From Sipunculus nudus (lineage: Eukaryota > Annelida > Sipuncula > Golfingiida > Sipunculidae), in contig CM049312.1 in NCBI GenBank assembly GCA_026874595.1, positions 63,396,929-63,460,928 on the forward strand: 64,000 nucleotides of DNA, written 5' to 3'. Positions 13,651 through 25,812 of this stretch are shown piece after piece (position 1 is the first letter of the stretch; every line of letters begins with the position of its first letter). Below the pieces are notes generated by a model. It did no database searches, had not been told where the DNA came from, and saw only the letters and a program-made list of their open reading frames with translations. The translations under genes were made by a program, and so were the position numbers.

Positions 13651-15168
13651 TTATACAACAAACAATTAAGTTGCCTGGAGCGCGTAGGTGTATGCGATTC
13701 TTTACAAACTAACATGGCGCCTGCTAATGCCGCATGACACAAAGACGGCCCACAAATCTTTGTGACAAATTAGCCAAAAGATACGCCCAAGTTTGTTTGC
13801 GTGGGTGCACTCAAATGGGGTCAAGGCTAATATGCTCGGATTAGGGCCGAGGAACAAGGAAATTCTGGAGAAGTTTATTGGTTCAGACAGGTGCTGTTGG
13901 TCGCCAGTTAATGGATTACTGTCGCATATCCCCAGGACATGCCACTATATATTCTTGGGGTCGCGTCAGCCCTTTGGTGCTGTCCGTGGAAGAGTCGAAT
14001 CACACCCAGCACACCACAATCGCTGGTGTTGCGCATTCAGTCGTCTGCCCGATCATAGTTGATGATTAGCGCGGGAACAGGAAAGCACCGGAAACATTAT
14101 TGCAGGGACAATGGTAAGGTATTATTATATTTTTCTTTGTATTATGCTATACTAAAATGAAATTCCTGTTCACATAGGCCTGAATGACTGACTGAAGATG
14201 TTTTCAGCACTCCAAGCACCCCAGTATAGAGAAGTCTAAGATTCCATGGGCGCTGCCTAGGCGTAGAATTTTGATTAGAGCCCTAGACGTAGATGCCACC
14301 GAGCCAGGCAGGGAGCTGTAGTCCTATAAATGAGTTTTATCATACTTTTATTCCTTTTATATTCAGACGTCTGCTCTTACTCGGGCAGACTCTTTATTTG
14401 TACTTCGTAGTGTTTATTATACATTAGTTTCAATTTCGGTTCTTTAGTCTTTTTTAAATCATATCATTTAACAATTAATATTGCGGGATAAACCTATATA
14501 CTGATCTCTGGTTCAAGCTTGGCTCAATCTTAATTTGTAAATTTTTCTTATGGTAGTGGCATTGTAGTGAAGTTGTAACGGACCGTTATCGGATCACATA
14601 AATCAGTCGGAAGTGGGGACGATTGTTCTAGCAGAAGGCATCTAACTTTTTGCTTACATTAATGTTTTTATAAGTTCCTAATTGACTCACACTGACTAAG
14701 AATTTGGCCTTAAGTGGAATTTATAATTTGCTTAAAATCTTATCAGCGACTCGTTTTGAAGGTGTAAAGCATATTCAGTCACATCCTTGCACTAAATAAC
14801 TGTGCAATGAAGCCATAAATGTGACAGAATACTGGACCTATGCCAATAGCACATGAAAGCCCGCTTGTATACACAATAACCTTTTCACCACAGTCATGCT
14901 TAGCTGTAGACCACAAATACCTAACTGGACACAAATACTCTTTCCACAGCAGGGAGGCTGGAAGGTGGGGGGGGGGGGGGGGGGGTTGTGCTTACAAAAT
15001 GGTCAAAATACCTGGCATTTATGTTCTTTCGGTTGACGTTCATTAGTTGAATCTCAGCCATCAGTGGTATAGATATGGCTGCCTAAGTGAAAAACCAATA
15101 TAATAATATATAGTATTTATATAGCGTCAATTCTCCGATGGTCGGACTCACTGCGCAATTATAATTAT
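13651..15168. other. Intergenic, no supported gene
   Basis: Open frames near 13.8-14.07 kb run in two overlapping frames and lack recognisable domains. A poly-G run of about 19 bases lies near 14,968-14,986. No RNA gene was seen. Confidence 0.45.
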
Positions 15169-15186
15169 GTATATATATATATATAC

Positions 15187-15252
<66 letters not shown>
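15169..15252. repeat. (TA)n microsatellite
   Basis: A nearly uninterrupted TA dinucleotide tract with one ATACAT interruption near its start, followed by a short TG run. Confidence 0.9.
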
Positions 15253-15253
<1 letters not shown>

Positions 15254-16670
15254 TTGTGTGTGTGTAAAATTAACTTAGGGGTTTAGGCGCTATATCTAAT
15301 ATGTATCTGTACTAAGAAGGTAAGCTGCCATTGCATTCGGTCGTCTTCTAATTGATATTAATGGACATGTATTTTTAGGATATGGTCCAGAGAAAACGTT
15401 ATTCCACTCTAAACTTTGCCAATGCACGTCGGCTTGAAACCAAACTTTCATAGTGACACGGCAGATACATTCTCGCCTCGACTTGTCTTCTTAGTACCTT
15501 CCTGTCGCATCCACGCGTCTTTTTCGCATCCTGACAGTTTATTCTCCAAGTCTTTTGAAACTGCTCATGGTGGCTGCTAGTTTGCTTGCACATTAAAACC
15601 CCGGATTTAACATGCTGCCTGTGTAATGGGTTATTGGTGTGCCGCTCGTTACTGTAAACTACAAACGAGCAACCGTTTTCCAAAGATTAAGAAATCATCC
15701 CGATAATTACAGTGAAGTTTTATTTTGCAATGCATCCAGTCGTCTATTGTCAGGTAATTGGACAGTTTTAATTGCTTTAGAACACGCCCATTTTTGTTAT
15801 AGGAATGTTTATTTTATTTTCTTTTATGAAAATGAGACAGCCATCTTTTGCAAGTGTGTACTTGTATAAGAAATCGTAGAACCCTACGTTATAAAATGCA
15901 CTGGCCATAAAGATTGTAGATCAACCTTATAAAAAAAATTAAAAAAGGTCATAATATTGATTAATGAAGAAAATTCAGGTTGGTTTATATCACAATTTGT
16001 GATCTAATATTTTAAGATAACATTCAAAACAAAACTGTGACGTTTATAATGCGTTCATTACCGTTCGTATGTGTGTGAGTTTGTTTCTTCACAACAGAAC
16101 TCAATCAACCATTGAAGGAATCGCGATAGATTTTCAAGATATATGGGCCATTCAAAATTAATTCGATTTTGGTGCGGATCTGGCACATCAGCGGGATTCG
16201 GGAATATTATCAAGGAATTTTATGCACGAATGAACCCGTGTATTTTGGCCCTAATAAATGAATGCAAACACATGGAAAAGGCTTGTATTCCGCAGAATGC
16301 AGAGTGATATTACATTATGGATTGAAAGGGCTTACTCTCATAAATATCAGATGGCCATAAATGCCGCTGTTTCCAGGGTCAGGATTTAATGTAATGAATA
16401 AATTGACCTTAATTTTTCCTTTGGTCTGCCTGCAGGTGTTACACCGTGACTTAAATATCCTACGACATATCAACTGTTTTATTCTTGCGCCTGCAGCTTG
16501 AATGATGGTTTCTTCTAGAAGCCAGACACTAAACAAGAATCAGTTACAAATGAAATTAATGTGTTATCAAACTTTTTTTCTCTCACCTTAACAGAATAGA
16601 TACTCAACCCAAATTTTTTTATTATGTGTATCTTTTACTGACGAGCTTTATTGCTGCTCTTAACAAATAC

Positions 16671-16722
<52 letters not shown>

Positions 16723-16735
16723 CATATATATCACA
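16671..16735. repeat. (TA)n microsatellite
   Basis: TA dinucleotide tract beginning after ATACG and fading into ATATCACATC. Confidence 0.85.
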
Positions 16736-17333
16736 TCTATAGCATTTTTTTCCTCTTAATTCTGTGTAATATAAAAAAGCTAATCGACATTAAAAATACA
16801 ATTTTCGCATTTCCTAAAATACGCAGAACCTGTCCAGTAAGAAAACCTGTCTGATAAAAGGGTCATTTGATACCAGTCCCTTGGATATCGCATTAGACAG
16901 GTCCGACTGTATTATACAACGTTGACGTATCCCGGTGAATATTATGCCGATGGAGCTAGTAATGGCCACATTGTATAACCTAGAATAAACCCCGGGGGTT
17001 TACCCGCGGACAATTTTATATTAATGTAGTTTGTACCGGATCCCCTCCTCAATTCACAGACATTATATAATTTGAACAGATCTGTATATTTCCGGGACGG
17101 AGTTTCCTTTCAAGGCCTTTTCCGGTAAATTCAACAATGATACTTATCATCTCTAAGTATCACGTGTAGGGACCGAGGTGTGTATATTATAATTCTAATT
17201 GGGAAGCGCAGAAGTCGGTGAATCACAGGTATATGGTAATGCGGAGAAGGTGACATAATGAATATCCATTTCCCTGAATCCATGTATATTTTCCCTCGCT
17301 CCTTAATACCACTGGAAGAAAAATTAAATTAAT

Positions 17334-17368
17334 TAATAATATATATATATATATATAATATTAGTTAA

Positions 17369-17434
<66 letters not shown>

Positions 17435-17435
17435 C
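17334..17435. repeat. (TA)n microsatellite, two blocks
   Basis: Two TA tracts separated by a short ATATTAGTTAATTTAA spacer. Confidence 0.85.
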
Positions 17436-17460
17436 ATTAACTCTTACTAGAGTCATGCGT

Positions 17461-17638
17461 CTAAAACGAAAGAGAGGTTAGACAGAGAGACAGACAGATA
17501 GAGAGACAGACAGCACAAGAAAAGAACAAGAGAGAAAAAGCATAAAAAAGGTAGAACGAGACAGAGAGACAGAATGACAGACGGACAGAGACAGACAGGA
17601 CATGAAGAGTGCAAGGGAAAATAACATAAAAAAGACAG

Positions 17639-17687
<49 letters not shown>

Positions 17688-17690
17688 CCA
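17461..17690. repeat. GA/ACAG-rich low-complexity region with ~94-bp internal repeat
   Basis: Purine-rich sequence with GACAGAGAGACAG motifs ends in a (GA)n tract at about 17,642-17,685. The string CATAAAAAAG followed by (G/A)(T/C)AGAACGAGA occurs at 17,541 and again at 17,635. This suggests a diverged duplication of about 94 bp before the GA tract expanded. Confidence 0.75.
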
Positions 17691-18113
17691 TGAGAAAAGG
17701 CAGAGACTACACTGTTATAAAGATATTTAATGAGTAGTTATGGACGGACTTATTAAGCCATACCTTGGACCCACCGGTGCGGCTTTCAGGGAACACAGAG
17801 GAGATTTTAAAGAGGAATAGCAGCAGAGGCCAGATCAAGGGCTGGCAAAGAGCACAGTGAGGTAGATTGACACCCAAAGAGGGTGGCTTGGCAGTACCGG
17901 AACTTGGGATAATTACGACACCATGCGATATGACATGATATTGAGTTGTCTGTCAGGCTGTCCGGTATATCCGGCAGCTCGGACGATAGTGGTCAGCGCT
18001 GGGTGCTCGAAGGACATGCTGCTAAATGATTTCCGCGGTGTCACTATCGGCCAGGGGCTTTACCAGTTCCTGTCTCGGCAAATTGATCAGTTATAAGTCC
18101 TCCGGCCGCGGTG

Positions 18114-18245
18114 ATGGACGCACAGAATCGCTGCCTCGCGATGCGACAATATCTGGACCTGGGAGGATGTAGTAGCCTCGTTTATAAAACCACCTTCTTA
18201 TTTGTTTCACGGGAAAATGACCTGTTCAGACACAGAATGCTGCCG
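18114..18245 (+). CDS. Candidate first coding exon (weak)
   Basis: An ATG in good context (GGTGATGG) follows a locally GC-rich, CpG-containing stretch. It opens 44 codons that end exactly at a consensus 5' splice site, CCG|GTAAGT, at 18,246. Reading on, the frame stops within about 20 codons. The encoded peptide (MDAQNRCLAMRQY...) is not recognised. No downstream acceptor exon could be linked, because the next segment is a dispersed repeat. This is listed only as a candidate; chance agreement of ATG and GTAAGT is quite possible. Confidence 0.2.
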
Positions 18246-18852
18246 GTAAGTTTTTACAATGCCTCTTCTGTCGCTATAAACTGTGCACATCTGCCATCCA
18301 GCGAGTTTTGAGGGTTCATATAGATTTTTGGTGAGGCAGCGATTTTTGGTCTGATAAAAGAGACGTATTTTTTTTCAGTCTGTTCCTTACAGCTGAAATG
18401 TCCATTAGCGTCAAATGTTATTTTATAAATAGCTCATCCAGGTGTCTTGAACTACATATACTGCCTGACAGGATTTTTACGTCAATGTTATACTGAATAA
18501 ACAAGGTGTACCGGTCACCACCTAAAAACAATCAACAGTACATGTATGTTATACATGCGTAAAAGCAAGTTGTTACATATAGTGTATATGTGTGGGGACG
18601 TTTGCTGTCTAACTCATTTATAATATGAGAAGCCTTATACAAGGTTTGCACGCATGATAATACACGTATGAAAACTCCTCCTATCATTAGACTTAAACAG
18701 ATAAAAAATAATTATGTAGTATACAGGATTAGGATCAAAGGTGACTCAGTGCATTTCAATGCAAATGTTTGAAATGAATCCAGTGCTACTTAATAGTATC
18801 AAATGAAAAATGCAGTGCATTTTATCAAACGCACTTACAAATGTATTTGTTT

Positions 18853-20636
18853 TTAGCTCAGCTGACTGTAAGTCATCTGAGCTATAGCGATCACTCTGTG
18901 TCCGTCGTCCGTCTGTCTGTCTGTCCGTCTGTCTGTCCGTTAACCAGGCACAAATCGTAACTGTTGGACCTGGAATCTTGTAACTTGACATTCTGAGAGT
19001 TCCATGAAAAATCTCCTGCGAAACCAGAAATTAGGTCTCTGTTACCCATATCCTTCGAGCTATGGGGCCCCAAAGTACCCCCCAGAATAGTCAAAAATTT
19101 CATACAAAAACTTCAATATCTCATTAACTACATCACTGATGGTCATGATTTTTTGCATACATATTGATCATGAGTTGTTTCATCAGTTTCTGCAGACTGG
19201 TGGCGCCACCTGTATTTTTCGATTCTTTACGAAATTTTTTCTCTATTTTTGAGACCTTTAAAAATGTTAACATCTGTTAACAGGGCACAAATCGTAAAGA
19301 CTGGACATAGAATCTTCATTCTTGACACACTGAGAGACCTATGAAAAGTCTCCATGGAAACCTGAAATAAGGTCTCTGTTACTCATATCCTTTGAGCTGT
19401 GGGGCTCCTAATTATCCCCCAGAATAATGGAAAAATTGATAAAAAAAAACTGCAATATCTCAATAACTAAAACACTGATGATCATGATTTTTGCATACAT
19501 TTGATCAAGAGGTGTTTCATCAGTTTCCGCAGACTGGTGGCGCCACCTGTATTTGTCTTTTTTTTTACGAATTGTTTTCTCTATTTTTGAGACCTTTAAA
19601 GATATGAACATCTGTTAACAGGGCACAAATCATAACTGGACCTAGAATCTTCATTCTTGGAACACAGAGAGACCCATGAAAAGTCTCCATGGAAACCCGA
19701 AATTAGGTCTCTGTTACCCATATCCTTCAAGCTATATAGCTCAAAAATACCCCCCCCCCCCAGAATAATGAAAATTTTGATACAAAAACTGCAGTATCTC
19801 AATAACTACAACACTGATGGTCATGATTTTTGGCCTACATATTGATCATGAGGTGTTCCATCACTTTCTGCAGACTGGGTGCACCACCTTTATTTTTTTT
19901 TAAATGTTAACGAATTTTTTCACTATTTTTGAGACCTTAAAGATGTGGTTATCTGTCAACAGGATACAAATCGTAACGACTGGATCTAGAATCTTCATAC
20001 TTGTCATGCAAAGAGGCCCATGTAAAGTGTCTGTGGAAACCTGAAATTATCTCTGTTACCGATATCCTTCATGCTATAGGACTCCGAAGTATCCCTCAGA
20101 ATAATGGACAATTTGATACAAAAGCTGAAGTATCTGAACAACTAATGCAGAGATCACCATGATTCTTTGCATGCATATTGATAATGGAGTGTTTCATCAG
20201 TTTCTGCAGACTGGTGGTGCCACCTATATTTTATTTAATTTTTCGAATTTTTTTCTCTATTTTTGAGACCTTTAAGGATACCGATATCCTCCAAGCTATA
20301 GGACTCCGAAGTATCCCTCAGAATAAAGGAAAATTTGATACAAAAGCTGAAGTATCTGAACAACTAATGCAGAGATCTTCATGATTCTTTGCATGGATAT
20401 TGACCATTAAGTGTTTTTATTAGTTTCTGCAGACTGGTGGACCCACGTGTATTTTTTTTAAGTTTACGCATTTTTTCTCTATTTTTGAGATATATAAATA
20501 CAGACACAATCTTGGCCTGTTGGTTAATCTGTTTGATGCTACAGTTGAATGGGTATATACTACCATTCAGATGATAAAATTTCCTTTTGCGAATCTCTTC
20601 TCTGTCAGCTGAGCGTCATGACCCATGGGTCACTTG
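18853..20636 (+). repeat. Dispersed tandem-cored repeat, copy B (largest)
   Basis: The left end is TTTAGCTCAGCTGACTG, followed by a CCGTCTGTCTGTC tract at 18,903-18,940. Then come units of about 338 bp that each start near 'gttaacagggcacaaatcgtaa' and end with 'ctatttttgagaccttta'. The anchor recurs at 18,949, 19,286, 19,624 and 19,965 (spacing 337, 338 and 341 bp), followed by a shortened unit offset by 222 bp. The right end is CAGCTGAGCGTCATGACCCA and closes at about 20,636. GCTCAGCTGA is shared, inverted, near both termini. There is no coding capacity. A constant left flank, a variable tandem core and a constant right flank recall the non-autonomous 'pearl'/Helitron-like elements described in bivalves; that is an analogy, not a demonstrated relationship. 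Confidence 0.8.
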
Positions 20637-23600
20637 TTTAACTCCATCTTCAAACTCTGCCGCTCTGGCGTTTATTTCATCGTGAGCAGAGGGCTAAAAG
20701 CCTGCATGGAGTTCGAGTGTCAGGCATCGTACAGAGCAATTTTTCATGGGCATCATTGTAAGTTGATGAGAAGACTGTAACCCACATTCCTATCCCGAAC
20801 GATAGCGCCTTTCGAGGGGTCCTCGACGGTTCCAGCTGACGCAGGAATAATCGTATGTTGCAAGTTGTCATGTAGTCCCAAACCGGAATGGATGTGCTTG
20901 ATACTTCGCATTAAAAACTTCTTAATAAATATCCAGGGTACACATTAATGTCCCGGAACAATTTGTCCTCAGAGACTGTCTAGGAAACATGACAGGTGTT
21001 TAAGATATTGGTGCTGTTGACTTTTAGATGTACATTGAAGGACATTTTACCAACACGCCAACCAGCTGAACGCCATGACCCATATGTGTCACACAGTTAT
21101 TATAACTATAGTCTTTCTAGCGAAAGTTGTATGTTTCTTGCATTTATTGCTCTTAGTTCACCTGAATAAACGGATGATGTTAAGGAAAGATTCATTTATG
21201 TCTTATGTCTGCTCAGGGCTCCCTGCGGAATCTTGTAATAAATACTAAAATGCACATATAAATATTAATAAATATAATTGATAAAGCACATAACACTCTC
21301 ATAATACCTTATTCTGTCCGTTAATCGACTTTAGTCTTCTTTGCGATACAGTTTTAGATTTAGCTTAATCACGTTGTCCAGCCGTCTTTGCTTCCCTTTT
21401 TTGTTAATCTTTTGTGCACTTCGATTGTGAAGAAATACGTAATAACGGCTTTGTACCCAGAGGACAAAAGCAAAGCCCTCATACAATACAATTCTATATG
21501 TAGATTTATGGAATGAATACACTCGGTGTAAATACAGCTCTTTGTCATTTTCGAAAGGAGGTGGCTATGACGATTGAATTATGGCTATGCTACGGCAATG
21601 TATTCAGTTTTCGGCGTTAGCCCCGTATCAGACGAAGCCAGGACTAGCTAGGGTTTCAAGCTAAAGAAATGATATATACTTACAGCGGCTTAAGGTGACT
21701 GGGGTGATATGAGCCGTGTGCAACGTTAAATTAACAATAGGCGAAACTCGAATTCCTAACAGACGAAGTGCCTTTTCTAAATTTTATTTACATTTTCTTT
21801 AACAACTGATATTGATATTTATATATTTTCATCGATTAAAACATTTTCCTTCTTTGCTTCCGGCTTAACTTACCTTCAAGTAAAACACAATCAGCTCGAC
21901 CGCAACTCCAAAGTGAAAAAAGTAATGCTGTTTAATTTTATTGTTGCTGATGACGTAAAAACTTGCTAAAACTTGCATAACTGGGTAAACTGCTTAATAC
22001 GGTCCAAATGGCCGAAACTGCAAGTATATAGGCGATCCGTCTCGAAACACTGTCCATCACAAGATCGGGTTCGGCCCTCGAATGGCATGGCTGGGTCTCC
22101 GCTGCTGGGATCGGAGGAGGGAATGTGGGGTGCTTCTGCCTTTGGGGCTGTGGATGCTGTAGCTTTCCTGGAAGGTCACCGGTTCGGGATGTAAGGTGGC
22201 GATCTCTCGCGGCTCTGTGCTTGGCTTGGTGTGGGATCGCGTCTGTTGGTTCAGAGAACATGCTTAAGGAGCGCACAGGGCTGAACTCTTGACCTCAGCT
22301 ACCTGTAGCTGCTCGACGAGCGTAAACCTCTTCAAGTCAAGTCAGTTTTATATGTTCAGCAATTTACACATTCTAAATCTTTTTCCGTATAACTGATCTT
22401 TAAGTTGCATATTCCTGACTCGCCGAATCAACTTGGTGATGATAATGTATAAGTGATCAGCTTGACTATTATTTCAGAACATGTAAAATGCAATTTGCTT
22501 AGCTTATTAGCTATAATCACTATACGACCTATATAAAACTAAAGACCATTGTGCCTGAGTTTCAGCATTTGACTGTTAACAAGCTTGGAGCATGCATCTA
22601 AATCACATCTTACCTTTTCCTTAGTGACCAGATGTTTATAGTAAATTTGAGGATGCAAAAGGATGAAATGCACAAAAATATGACGAAAGAATGAAAAATC
22701 AATTTTCAATAGAACCGCTTAAATTGGCCTTAAGGTGGTTGAGACACACCCTTTTAAAAGGGCGGTCGTCGGCACACCAGGCTAGGGGATTTGTTTTCAC
22801 TTGTGTTCCTATGACTATAATTAAAATCATTATATGGATGTGATATACATATGATTAAAGAAGTACCGCTTTCTGCTAATACGGCAACCATCCCGTGGCT
22901 ACGCTTTTTTCATAACGCTTTACCTATAGGCGTAGAACTTGTATCGTAAGCGCTGTTCGTTTTGACTTCGTTTCCTGAATCTCTACACCAGAGGGGAGCA
23001 CAGTATTTGGTTCCAATAGGATGAGACCCTGTGCTGGAAGACAAAACGGTTTACCAGCAAAGCGAGGAATACAAGGAGCTAATGTTGTGCATTTCGTTTT
23101 AAGTGACAGCTCATCGTCCCGGCAACCGTTTGAACAGGCCACAGGCTCAGATAGAATTGCCCAATGCGTTGTTTCCTGGGCGGAGCCTGATGCCTGTCGA
23201 ATGTTTGTTTACTGGCATTTGGTTGGCTGATAGTCACATCAGCATTTTTTTTCAGCAGACAGGCCCACCACCTGGTGTTTAAGTTCATCATGAACAGTCA
23301 AAGCAGGCAGCGGGAAAATCAGTAGCTTCTTTAGAAGAGCAAGATTTCCGTTCCCTCGCGAGCGTATCCTGTGGCGTCTACAGGCCCTGCACTGTGGCCT
23401 TCAACGGGGTGCAGTTTATGTTTCAAGTGTTTAGGTTGACGCCTTAAAAATATATTGCATGGAATGATATTTATGTAAAATATCAGTATCAAAAGCTGAC
23501 CGTAGTCTTTTGGTGGCCATTATTTTTGCAAATTGTGCCATTGTTTGAAGATCATGCCATTGTTCTTAATATTAATCAGTAGGTTACTACAGCATCTGTA

Positions 23601-24600
23601 TGTGAGGAGGTTCGCTCAATAATTGGCCATCATTTAAGCTGTTACTCGTATATAAAGCCGACCATCAACCAGGAAATTTGGTGCGTAATATGTTACAAAA
23701 CACGAATGTTGTTTCATATATTTGTGGGAAAATGTTGCTTGTTTCCAGTGTATTCTACAAAATGTTGCAAGAAACTGGACATATTTAATTCTCGGTAGTG
23801 AGCCAACAGAATCACGTAATGTAAGCTCACAGCGCCGGATACGGGAAGACCAATTAAGATCTGGCTTCAGGACAGGGGGTCATTTTTATAGTACAAAGCA
23901 TCATGATTCGGGCACATCACGTGTTACATGCGAGTGTGTGTGTGTGTGTGTGTGGTGCGTATTTAAGGAAACTTCTAACACAAAATATATTGAAAGAATT
24001 ATGTTATATTGTACTTCTGAATGTAGAAATGCAATAAAATAGTATTTGAATGAAGATACAAAGGACCGAAAATGAAGCTTTCGAGATTCAAGGTTGTATT
24101 CACACACAAATGCATATCCAGTGATGCACTTCTAATTGAATTTATACAGATTTTTCTGCATAAAATACGCTGTCTGTTTTTTAATTAGAAAATATGATAT
24201 CTGCATATAAAAACAGACGATATTATAACCCTAATGGCCATCATTTACCTTCCTCAAATAAATGCCAAGGTTTTAATTAAAACCATGGCAGGTGATTGAG
24301 GCGTACCTCGAACCGTTGGCCCTTATTTTTCCGTGTCCGTACATGCCATTTGGAGATAATTTAGTGTTGCCCTGCCTGATAGCGGGTTTGATCAGTTACC
24401 GGGTATGCCTGATTGAAGTCCATGGTTTACGAAAAGCCACAACGATAGATAAAAAGGAAACTCCCGAAGCCGGCGTTCAGTAACTACTACAATTCTTCCA
24501 TGGAACTAAGAAGAACTAATGATTTGTCTGTAATTCCACAAACCTTGTTGATATTTCCGTTGGTTTTTCAGATATTTTTTTCTGTATTACATGAATCATT
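20637..24600. other. Intergenic, no supported gene
   Basis: It holds a solitary terminal fragment of the tandem-cored repeat at about 21,063-21,097 (AGCTGAACGCCATGACCCAT). A GC-richer patch lies at 22.0-22.3 kb with open frames on both strands but no recognisable protein. A short (TG)n lies near 23,935-23,955. No exon could be supported. Confidence 0.45.
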
Positions 24601-24606
24601 TTAAAG

Positions 24607-24607
<1 letters not shown>

Positions 24608-24657
<50 letters not shown>
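24608..24657. repeat. (GA)n microsatellite
   Basis: Uninterrupted GA dinucleotide tract of about 50 bp. Confidence 0.9.
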
Positions 24658-24659
<2 letters not shown>

Positions 24660-24830
24660 CTTTTTAAAAGGACCCCCTTTGGAATAACTGTTATTTGCTA
24701 TATTTGTCGTGTTAAAATAAATTTAATTGTTGTATTATCTTATATGTAATGCAAGGTCTAATTTCGGGGACCATAAAGGTCTCTATAACAAGGGGTTCGT
24801 TGGTAACAGTCCTCATCGAATAAACTCATA

Positions 24831-24832
<2 letters not shown>

Positions 24833-24906
<74 letters not shown>
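24833..24906. repeat. (TA)n(GA)n microsatellite
   Basis: A TA tract passes directly into a GA tract. The arginine/glutamate and tyrosine/isoleucine repeats read through it are artefacts of the dinucleotides. Confidence 0.9.
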
Positions 24907-24909
<3 letters not shown>

Positions 24910-25812
24910 GAGTTACGCTCCGGTGTAAAGTGCTCTATGGCCTTCATGAAGACAAGGCTAGAGCGATATAAATATGAAGAAAAACATCACTGTAAATTCA
25001 GACTGTTTACAGGATGCGACCCAATCCTCAGGTGAATGTTGTTAGATTGAAGCTAACGGCATGGTTTGAAAAGCCGAGACTTTACGAGATTACGAGGTTA
25101 TGCTTTGTGCGTATTTGGGAAAACGTCCTGAGGACAATAGGATCAGTGTCAGTCATTTACTAGAATATATATATTCATAACAAAATGCAGGACACGGGAA
25201 TATCTGAAGTCTTCCTGGTACATTTCTGTGGCTAAGCATAATGTCCTTTGTACCTGCATGGTTCCCTGAGCAAGCCACTAAAGGTTCTGGAATTCAATAT
25301 CATCCAGCTCAGATCTTTGCCCCGAGCACGTGACCCTTGGTCAATACCTTATCTGTGATCGGTTGAATTCTTCATCACGGTGTGAACCTGTGTAGTAAAG
25401 GAAGTGACAAAGGATATTAAGTTTCGGGGCAAATTCCTCTGCTATTGACCCAGATAATTTAGAAATTATTTGTAAATGTTTAAATGGCAAAGAAATTTAG
25501 TTCATTAACAGGCTTATTAAGACGTTACATCCTTTTGAATGTCATAGAAATCGAATCTTATATAGTGAATAACTCTACATAACAACGGCTGACGTACCAA
25601 GGTACCGAATGCATGAGTAAATAACAAGACTTTAAATTGGAAAGGTCAACATTTGTTCCTGCGTATAGATATAAGGGTTCATTTGGTCGCGTACTCTCTG
25701 GAAATCTATATGTACTGGGAAAACAAGGGAATCAAAATTAATTTTATAAACTTCAAGATCTTTTTAAATTATTTCAGCACTGGACGTGTTGCTGGGCCCA
25801 ATATAAAAAATA

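Noticed and set aside
13397-13742. Overlapping serine/arginine/tyrosine-rich frames
   Set aside because: They are translations of CT, TA and GA dinucleotide tracts.
15169-15252. TA-rich tract as a replication origin or matrix attachment site
   Set aside because: Such tracts occur many times in the window and nothing distinguishes this one from a plain microsatellite.
21938-22276. 112-codon minus-strand open frame in a GC-richer patch
   Set aside because: No recognisable domain, opposite-strand frame also open, no start or splice support.
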